Below are positions 56,344 through 64,000 of a stretch of DNA of 64,000 nucleotides, piece after piece. A program made the translations under genes and the position numbers. How positions within the stretch are numbered: the stretch's first letter is position 1; each line of letters starts with the position of its first letter. The notes beneath the pieces are model-generated. The model was not told where the DNA came from, did no database searches, and saw nothing but the letters and a program-made list of their open reading frames with translations. The DNA lies in contig CM070874.1 of NCBI GenBank assembly GCA_036365515.1, positions 24,540,209 to 24,604,208 on the forward strand. The letters are read 5' to 3'. The DNA is from Torymus aiolomorphi. Its lineage: Eukaryota > Arthropoda > Insecta > Hymenoptera > Torymidae.

Positions 56344-58870
56344 TTAAATAAACCAGCCATAAAACCACCTAAAAGTTGGATGCGGGTTAAACTCAAAAAA
56401 GAGTGCAGCTAGATAGCCGGGCTCCTTCATTCCTAAGATCTTGTACATTAATAATGCAGCATGGTACTGCTTTCGAGTCTGAACTCGGAGCCAGTCTAAT
56501 CGTTTACGAAAGGGGGTAATATGCTCATCCCTCCTCACCCCAAAGACATACCTCACTCATGAATTATGGAGACGTTGTAATCTAATCCACTGTTCGTTCA
56601 TCGGGTCTAAGTATACCACCGCACAGTAATCGAGGTGTGGCTGTACTAATGTCTCGACCAACCGTTTGCGAAGAGCCTCGGACGTACAAGCCCAGATAAA
56701 CGGCACACTGTACAGGACTTTATTAACTTTTTTTACAACTTGGTTAATGTGAGATTTCCATGACAGTTTGTTGTCAAGAGTCACTCCGAAACTCACAACT
56801 TCAACACGATGACCTTAGTTTTGCTGGCATTGAGACGAAGGCCAGGCCTCTCCGCTCAGTCAGATACGAGTTTTATTGCATTAGTCAATCGAGTAATGCC
56901 TTCCATAATCTTATCCTTTGTGATATGTACATAGATTTGGAGATCATCTGCGTAGAATATATGCTTTGCACTGGTAAGTCCAAGTAAGTCTTGTAGGTCG
57001 TTCACGTATAAGCAGAATAGCAGAGGACCCAGGACGGAACTCTATGGAACCCCTAGATTAGTCTCCAGGGAGTCTGAGTTTCCTCCTTTTTGCGAAGTAA
57101 TCACCTGTGTTCTACTTTGTAAATACGACTTAATCCACAGGAGTGCCGCCCTGGAGAACCCTAGGAGACGCAGCTTGCCTAATAATTTTGATGGAGAGAT
57201 CGTATCAAAGGCTTTACTAAAATCGAAAAGCAATAAGAGTGTTAATTGTTTCTTCTCTCTTGCCATTCTGATGTCGTCCGTTAGTTTTAGTAATGCGGTA
57301 TGCGTACTGTGATTTCGCCGAAAACCGGTCTGAAGGAGTGAAGTATGTTATTGCTATTCAGATACTCCCTAATTTGGTCGTGGGTAATCTTCTCGAGTAT
57401 CTTTGAAAGGAAACAGAGCAACGCAATGGGTCGGAACTCCGAGACTGACGACGGAGCCACAGTTTTCTTGAGTGCAATTATCTGCGCCTGTTTCCAAAGA
57501 CGCGGAAAATGCCCTGAGTAAAGGAGAAGTTAAAAATTTGCACAATGTAATTACCAATAACTGATTGAACTTTTACTATCACACTTTCGCGAACACCGTC
57601 AGCCCCCCTTGCTTGCGAGGAGAAATGCGATATCGCAAGGACCATGTCGTTAATATTTACTGGTTTGAATAAAAAACCCTCCTCGTTTGCAGATAGAATG
57701 ATGTCCATTGCGTCTTCCAAATTTTCTAGGGGAGAGATGGAAATTCTCGCAAAGTGGTCGTTAGCTCATCTGGTGTAAAGCCGCCGAGATCCTCCTCCTT
57801 CCTCTTAAGCAAGAGGCCGAGTTTGCGCATTTCCTTCCATATATCCTTGTTATCATCAAGAGCGTCAGAGAGATGTTTGTGTAGAAAGAAATTTCCCTCT
57901 TGAGTAATACGCAAATCGATCTCACTGCTGAGCCGAAGGAACTCGTCAAGAAACGCCACCCTCTCAGTACGCTTGTAACGCCGGTGGGTGGCATCCCGCT
58001 TGTTGATGAGTTGCCTCAACTCAGGACCAATCCAGGGAGCATATTTATTATTAATAGAAAGTATTTTTACAGGAGCTAATTTATCTATTGTATCTATTGT
58101 ACTCATCACTTGACGATATCGCCAAACGATAATAAAGCCTGAAGAGGTCGACAAACCCGTCGACGAAACGTCGCATTGGACTACACAACTCCTTTATAGT
58201 TTTGAATTTTTACGCTTGCTCCCAACGGATCTTGTCAGAATTGACTGAATTATTTCTTTAATTACTGCAATGGGGAGTACAATCGTGAATACGATTAACC
58301 ACACACTGGATTATCTATTGTATGGTTAAGGTTTAAATTGAGGTTATTTATAGCGCCCTCCAGATCAGTTTCGATTGAGGTCATACTTGCCCAGTCACAT
58401 TGAGACAGCAAGTTGTTTAACGAAGTTGGACAAATGTCTTTAAAATTCCTGAAGGAGAAAGATTTCTTAGAAGGTGCTGGGACAAAAAAGTCGGTGGTGA
58501 CATCAATAATTGCATGATTACCAAAACTAGGCAAGTGTTCGTTCGTTTGGTCCAGTATCACGTAATTCACGTCCGTCAGTATCAAGTCTATCCACGTGTG
58601 AGTGGTAGGGGTCGTGTGGTGAGTAGGTCCATGCTCAACTATCTGAAACGACAGCTCTTTGATCAGATTCCTCACCGTAATCGCGTCTGCTTCTGGTGGG
58701 TCTGAGGAGAGGTCAGCATTAAGGTCACCCATAATAAATTTAGGACCGTAGTTACTACTGACCTTGCGGAACTGATCGAAGAGATCCGACTTTTTTGCGG
58801 CTTTTTGCTCATCTTTTGCATCGCAACTTTCGGAGGCCTATAAATTAAACCAACAAAGATCGGGGGCGAG
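56344..58870 (-). pseudogene. Decayed CR1/Jockey-type LINE ORF2
   Basis: Minus strand. The endonuclease end near 58840-58295 has IYRPP, MGDLNAD, HTWIDLILTD and SFGNHAIIDV (catalytic Asp/His region of the APE-type nuclease). A linker follows (58154-57726, interrupted by an insertion), then reverse transcriptase: LLLLFDFSKAFDTI (57266; first catalytic D), a stop within GVP-SSVLGPLLF near 57042, then the active-site region FYADDLQIY near 56930. The thumb/C-terminal part (VTLDNKLSWKSHINQVV; HLDYCAVVYLD) ends at 56344. At least five frame disruptions. The 5' end (ORF1) is absent. Confidence 0.85.
58094..58310. mobile_element. 217-bp insertion with perfect 13-bp duplication
   Basis: TTATCTATTGTAT occurs immediately left (58081-58093) and right (58311-58323), and removing one copy plus the insert restores the LINE coding sequence. 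The insert contains GTCGACAAACCCGTCGACGA then AACGTCGC, and has no frame of its own. A long target duplication implies target-primed retrotransposition. The GACGAAACGTCG motif recalls terminal sequences of Penelope-like elements, but identity is unproven. Confidence 0.8.
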
Positions 58871-59110
58871 CTACCCTGTTACACGCTGCAGAATAGGTAT
58901 TCAGGTATACCGGGTTTATCATCTACCTCAGTGATTGATGATGCTAATTTGATAACGGAAAAATCACAGGCAGAAATTCAGATATTAGCTGAGAAATTTT
59001 TATTCCTACACTCGATTAAGAGGGCATTATGGTCAATTGAATCAAACCCTCTTCGGAAATCGAACAGCGTTGCAAACGTGCCCAGATTGTTTTCGATACC
59101 ATAACGAATC
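58871..59110 (-). pseudogene. LINE RT fragment, out of order
   Basis: The minus strand near 59080-58990 encodes ATLFDFRRGFDSIDHNALL, a motif of the reverse transcriptase palm, yet it sits upstream of an endonuclease remnant. It therefore belongs to another LINE copy, truncated and juxtaposed. Confidence 0.5.
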
Positions 59111-59166
59111 AGATGGGTGAAGTACAGAAGAGAGAGAGGGGAGGGGGGGAGAGAGAGAGAGAGAGA
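59111..59166. repeat. (GA)n tract
   Basis: GA-rich run directly at the 3' end of the following minus-strand LINE, so on that strand it forms a (TC)n tail rather than poly-A. Confidence 0.85.
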
Positions 59167-59608
59167 TTGGTTCCTTTATTTGACGCCTTGGGGTTTAACC
59201 CCGTCTGGCGCTCAGAGTGGTAATACAGAGTGATTGTATAAAAATAAAAATATAAAAATAAACAATAAATATAAATATAAAAATGTGACGACGTAAGCGA
59301 AGATATATGGCGAAAGAAATAACAAGGTATAAGAAATAAAATGATGTCAAAATAAGAAAAATATAATAATATAAAATAATATAAAACAAAATATAAAACT
59401 TTAGAAAATGAGCGAAATATGGTTGTGATAGCGAAGGTGCGGGTAATGATTTATATAAAGGTGTGAAATGTGGTCCTTCGTAAGAATTCATTGATGGTGA
59501 GAATGACAGCTGATGAAAATGAATGAGAGTGAGAATGAAAGTGAGGATGAATGAGAATGAGATTGAATAAAAATGGGAATGAATGATAGTGAGAGTTAAT
59601 GAAAAGCG
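59167..59608 (-). other. LINE 2 3' untranslated region
   Basis: AT-rich. It has a GAATGAGAGTGA-type minisatellite (59510-59600) near the stop codon and ends AATAAAGGAACCAATC on the minus strand, next to the TC tail. A CGCCAGACGGGGTTAAACCC block near the 3' end could be the structure recognised by the reverse transcriptase. Confidence 0.6.
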
Positions 59609-62540
59609 CTAGAGCCGAGCTCGCGGGATGTTTAACAATCTGGCGAAAAGCCGCTCATCTCGCACACGCCGGGCCCAGTCAGCCATGTCTCTTGCGAATA
59701 AGGTATTAAAAAGATGTTGTCTGAACGCTTGTGACTTCGCGGGTGAGAACTCTGTTACGTTCAACGTATTAAGAAGAGATATGGCTTCGAGCGTGAACGA
59801 GTGCTTATAGGCCTCTGTGGGCGGCGTGTGCGGTACAAAAGGTTGTGGTGGGCGCCTGTCGGAGCGGCGTACAGTGACGTCGATGAGCTGGCGTCGGCGG
59901 AAACGCTCGGTGAGATAGGCGGGGGTATCATTCGCAACGACGGTGTAGGCCAGAGTGCAGATAAAGAATTCGCGACGCCTGAGGGCGGAGAGCCAATGTA
60001 GGCTGAGTAGATGGGGAGTGATGTGTGAGAGGAATGGGAGACAGCCGACGATAAAACGCACGCAAGCCTTGAGGGTGACCTGAATCTTTTTTATGCGCGT
60101 GTTGTCAAGGTGGTGGTAGACGACGCACGCGTAGTCAAAGCGCGGGAAGACTAGGCTCTCGACTAAGGTTTTCCTTAAGGATCTCGAGAGAGAGTGACGG
60201 TGAAAGCGAAGGGTGTGCAGAGTACTATAGACTCTGCGCGTTGTTTCGCTGGTGTGTCGTTTCCAGTGGAGCGTGGGCGAAATGATGACACCAAGGTTGC
60301 GAGCCTCCGTGACGTAGGGGAGCGCCTGGCCATCGATAGTGACTCTTGGGAGAGTGGCCAGGTCAAGTCTGGTAGTGTAGAGTTCACTGCCAAGGATCAC
60401 AACCTTGGTCTTGAGATGGTTCAGTAATAATCCATTTTCCCTGGCCCAGTTTGCGACGGCTTGAGCGTCGGTGGTGGCTCGCGCAATAGCTTGGATGATG
60501 TTTGTCATAGTGAAGTGGAAGTAGACCTGCGTGTCGTCAGCATAAATCATGACGCGGACGAAGGAGAGTACCGCGCGTAGGTCGTTGATGTAGATGGCAA
60601 AAAGTAGTGGCCCTAAGACACTACTCTGCGGCACGCCTGACGACGCGCCAAGCCAGTCCGAGATGGATCCACCTTCGTCAATAACCGCCTGAAGACGATC
60701 GGCGAGGTAGCTGAAGAACCATCTTAGAGTGTGGTCGGACATGTTTAGGGCCCTTAGTTTGGCTAACAGGCGTGTGTGAGGAATACAGTCGAAGGCTTTC
60801 GAGAAATCGAAAAGAATGAGGATGGTGAGCATTCTATTATCGATGGCCTGCCTGACATCCTCGAGCACACCTAGGAGAGCAGTTTGAGTGCTGTGCCCTC
60901 GGCGAAAACCGACCTGTCGCTCGTGAAGAAGATTATGGACTTCGAGGTAGCCGGACAGTTGAGCGTGAACTAGGCGCTCAAGTACTTGAGAGGAGTACTC
61001 TGAGAGGAGTGCTATGGGCCTCGTGTCGGATGGTAGTAGCGGCGTTTTTGTTTTCGCTAAGGGGCGAATGAGGGCTTTTTTCCATTCGCCTGGGAAGATC
61101 GAGTTGATTATTGACGAGTTGACAAGAGAGGTGAGATGATTGAGGGCTGAGGTGGATGCAAGTTTTAGCATATGGGTGGAGAGGCCATCAAGCCCTGTGG
61201 CCTTGGATGTACAGCGGTTTATGGCCTGAAGAACTTCAGCTTGGGAGACCGGGCGAAGGTGAAAAACGCGGTTGACGTCAGTGCGCAGCGGCAGCTGAAC
61301 TATGGAGTCGTAAAGTAGTTCTGTAATTGGTGGATGGCGATTTACTATTGCTGCGTAATGGTGTTGAGGGTTGAGGTATCGAGATAACGAAAAGTTGAGG
61401 ATGTGTTAGCGCCGGTCACGCGGAGACGCCGGATCTCTTTCCATTTGGCCTCTGGGCTCACAGCCTCTTCGAGACGAGTTGAGATGTAGAGATTCTTGGC
61501 TGAGTCGAGTGCATTCGATGCGGTTGCCCGTGCAGCTCGAAAAATCTGCACGTCCGTCGCTGAGCTTGAGGTACGGGCGGTTCTGTAGGCGTGATCGCGG
61601 GTGCGCATGAGAGATCGAATCTGGGGGCTAACCCAGGGCTTGCGACGCGAAGAGAGGGTTATAGAGCGAAGGGGGCCGCAGGTGTCAAACGCAGAGATAA
61701 TCGCCTTCGTTAATTTTCGCTCGTCCGCGGAGACATCGGCGGGGCAAGGGCCCATGAGCACGCCAGACGTGGTGGAGCAGGTGATGAAACTGCGGAAGGA
61801 GAGAGCGGGAGGTGGAGGAAGAGCGGATAGGTGGTTGAGAAGATCGCGGTTGTGAACATGAGGATTTAGTTTTTTGAGGTTGCGGGATAGGATGAGCTTG
61901 GTTTGAGGGGGAGGATTTTTGCAGGGGAGTGAGAGTTCGATGAAATCGTGGCCTGCTATAAACGGTGCTGGTGATTTGGTGTAGTATGTGACATGGTATG
62001 GGTTTTTTATGATGAAGAGGTCTATCCAGGTGTGGCTGTTATTCCAGAGTTGATGGTGAGTGGGAGGTGAGGGAATGAGGTGTAGAGAATGGCGATCGAT
62101 GAATGATTGGAGTTTTGTAGAGTTTGTGATGTTGGGGGTGGCCATATTTATGTTGAAATCGCCGGTTATTATTACAGAGTGGAAATGGGGGAGGTAGGCT
62201 GAGAGAGCAGATAGAAATTTGTCAGGGTAATCAGCGGGGGGGGGGGGCGATAGGCTGCAGCGAATAGGCTTTTGGTTTGAGTGGTGGTAATTTCAAGAAT
62301 TAGGTATTCAGGTTTGTTATCGAACAAAGGTTCTGAGGTCGCAAGTATTTCCACGGCAAAATCATTACGAACATAAACACCTGCGCCGCCACCACCCATC
62401 CCCTCACGGTCCGCACGGTAAAAATTAAAGCCGTCGAGACAAAGGTGAGAATCATCGACGTTTGGGTGTAGGAAGGTCTCGGTAACTGCAATGATATCAT
62501 TTAGCCTCGAGTAGTGCGAAGTGAAAGGGGGATAGGCGGT
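59609..62540 (-). pseudogene. CR1-like LINE ORF2: endonuclease-reverse transcriptase
   Basis: APE-type endonuclease (62540-61345): DIIAVTETFLHPN (catalytic E), YRADREGMGGGG, AAYRPPP, ITGDFNINM, HTWIDLFI and FIAGHDFIEL. The reverse transcriptase frame is open for 520 codons from 61171: GFRRGHSTQTALL, ILILFDFSKAFDCIPH (first catalytic D), SSGVPQSSVLGPLLFAIYIN (the usual QGS is QSS), VMIYADDTQVYFH (D-D pair), then a long C-terminal domain with FDYACVVYHHLD. Frameshifts: one near 62500, one at a 12-base G run (62236-62247) and one near 61345. Otherwise complete, so this is a recently active copy or one with assembly errors in homopolymers. Confidence 0.9.
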
Positions 62541-62586
62541 TTACATTGGTGTGACCTACGACTAAATTTCCAGAGTGAGGTTGATG

Positions 62587-63950
62587 TCACATGTTTACAT
62601 TGCGATTTGCGCTCGCAGTTTCCATCGCAGTTGCGTTCGCAGTCGCGTTTGCGTTAGCGCTGACGAGCGCATCTACGTCGGCCTCGCAGGTGATGGGAAT
62701 TAGCTGTCCATTCGGGGTGGGGCGCATGAAAGCGGTGAGGTTTCTAACCACTGGTCGACGATAACCGAGCTGCTTGTAATGAGCAGACGCATGCTTCAAA
62801 AGCTTATGCACAGGGGCCGGCCATAGCGCGCTAACCGTGAGCTTTGCGAGACCTCTGGCTCCAAAGATGGTTTGACACGTGAGATCTTTAAGGGCCAGAG
62901 TCTTACAGAGGATAACGTCGCGTGTCGCTGGACAGGCAAGAGTGAAAACTAAAGCACGAAGGGGGGGTGGCCTGGGGTTGTCTATCAGGAGCGAGCGCGG
63001 GTGCTTGCACCGGTTGCCGTGCACGAGGTGGGGGGTTCCACGCGCGCCATTCGGTGACAAACGGGATATAGGATTCTAATTTTAGAGCGGTGAGGAGAGC
63101 GGCGGCGAGAGGCATGGGCTTATGGTGAACCGCGAGTGGAATTCCGCGCACTATAATCTTGCGCGGGTCTTCGATCTGGCGATGAGCCTGCTGTTCGTCG
63201 TTGACAGCAGGGTTACGTGATACGAGCTCGCGTACTTCGGCCATTTCGGCATCATGTCGTGCGGTGAGGGATTGCTGACTTTGCTGCACTTGGTCAACGC
63301 GAATGGCAAAGGATTGCAGAGTGCGCGTCGTGTCAGCCAAGATGCGTGAATGCTCGGTGAGCACGGCAGCATTTGTGGCAACAGACGCCTGAAGCCCAGC
63401 CAGAGCAGCAGCATTAGTCATGAGAATTTTGTATTAGTCCATAGAGGGCTTGGATGTAAGCGGGCGCGCCTTCAATCGCGGCCTTGAAAGTGTCTTGTGG
63501 GTCAAGGACTGCGTGATGCGAGTCGTGTTCGCCTTGAGACATTTCCACTACCGCTGCTGTAGTAGGCAGGGCTAACGACGCGGCGGCAATGGAGCTGCTG
63601 CAATAGGCTTTAGCCGAAGGCGTAATAGACGGTGAAGGGGTAGAGGCACGCCGCTTCGATGATGATTGATCGGTGGTGGGCGTCGTCAACTGCGCTGGTT
63701 GGCTGGTGAGAGGTGATGATGGCTGCGCGGAATTGGCGTCGATGTGGACGTCACCGCTCACAGCGACAGTGGTAGTGTCAATGGGGGGCGCGGTCTTGAG
63801 AGTGCACCTGGTGCAGCGGTGTGGCGGGCCGGCGACGGAGAGACACGCGCTGTGGAAGTAGTGCTCGCAGTCGACGCAGAGTGCTAGGTTCGGATCGTTT
63901 CGCACGATTCGATCAGAGCAAACAGGGCATTGTCTGGATGCCATGCGCAA
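62587..63950 (-). pseudogene. LINE ORF1 with PHD-like finger and RRM-like domain
   Basis: From 63950: CPVCSDRIVRNDPNLALCVD then CEHYFHSACLS and CTRC give a Cys4-His-Cys3 PHD-type zinc finger, followed by a Ser/Thr/Pro-rich linker. The frame stops at 63414, but an ATG overlapping that stop (63421) continues with a coiled coil (VDQVQQSQQSLTARHDAEMAEV) and an RNA-binding-like DPRKIIVRGIPLAVHH. After a shift at a 7-base G run (62961-62967) the end follows (FGARGLAKLTVSALWPAPVH), with an Ala/Asn/Thr-rich tail. PHD-bearing ORF1 proteins are known in CR1-clade LINEs. The first ATG is assumed. The last 50 bases of the window are 5' UTR or upstream ORF1. Confidence 0.82.
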
Positions 63951-64000
63951 GCACGCAGCTAGCCGAGACAGATGGCTTGAGCGTCGTGGCGATAGTGGTA

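Overview
This is a eukaryotic, almost certainly arthropod (insect) genomic window that looks like a deep graveyard of transposable elements. There is no operon, rRNA, CRISPR or other prokaryotic organisation, and no recognisable single-copy host gene. Evidence for an insect: a Ty1/copia element whose primer-binding site matches the internal half-tRNA site of initiator tRNA-Met (as in Drosophila copia), a mariner transposase fragment, two CR1/Jockey-type LINEs, Ty3/gypsy elements, and very long (TA)n, (CT)n and (CA)n arrays. Hymenoptera is a plausible guess, but the sequence alone does not prove it.

Layout. 0.3-4.2 kb: a 965-bp near-perfect palindrome, a 1.95-kb element with 21-bp terminal inverted repeats, and a GCGCGATTA-rich hairpin. 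4.2-4.9 kb: (TA)n arrays carrying short arm-repeat modules. 4.9-7.9 kb: an internally deleted Ty3/gypsy element (minus strand) in which protease is joined to the integrase C-terminus. 8.0-10.0 kb: GC-rich sequence with a 44-bp tandem repeat, intron-like signals on the plus strand and a decayed coding stretch on the minus strand. 11.2-25.0 kb: a complete but decayed copia element (minus strand) with 300/286-bp LTRs, a 5-bp ATTTT target duplication, polypurine tract, primer site and two apparent introns. It is split by a 5.26-kb transposon with ~0.85-kb inverted termini (16.78-22.05 kb, TCA duplication, CENP-B-HTH/DDE transposase pseudogene) and by a 1.1-kb inverted-terminus element (22.4-23.5 kb). 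26.9-28.7 kb: remnants of an insect mobile-element protein family. 30.6-31.2 kb: 149-bp tandem repeats. 31.27-39.50 kb: an ~8.2-kb foldback element whose two arms are built of tandem subrepeats (a 485-bp unit among them), with a truncated mariner in the middle. 39.5-45.5 kb: a Ty3/gypsy element (minus strand) with a ~1.33-kb LTR, abutting or nested in another gypsy gag region (46-48.6 kb, related LTR to 49.2 kb). 49.6-50.8 kb: a 1.19-kb element with 27-bp inverted termini. 52.0-54.2 kb: a dense cluster of seven (TA)n/(TG)n-embedded modules. 56.3-58.9 kb: a decayed LINE interrupted by a 217-bp insert with a perfect 13-bp duplication. 59.2-64.0 kb: a nearly complete CR1-like LINE with a PHD-like zinc finger in ORF1, cut by the window end.

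The most unusual signal is the family of modules near 4.4, 19.0 and 52.0-53.85 kb. Each sits in or beside a TA/TG microsatellite and carries a conserved core (consensus GTGACTAAAGAAATAAT then CCCTC). Each is wrapped in an outer inverted-repeat stem whose sequence differs between modules while pairing within the module is kept, and the arm is reiterated three to five times on one side. Nine such modules and one core-less relative are visible. A second oddity is the copia element, where the hexamer GTCGCT (AGCGAC on the coding strand) recurs about 20 times in all three reading frames.
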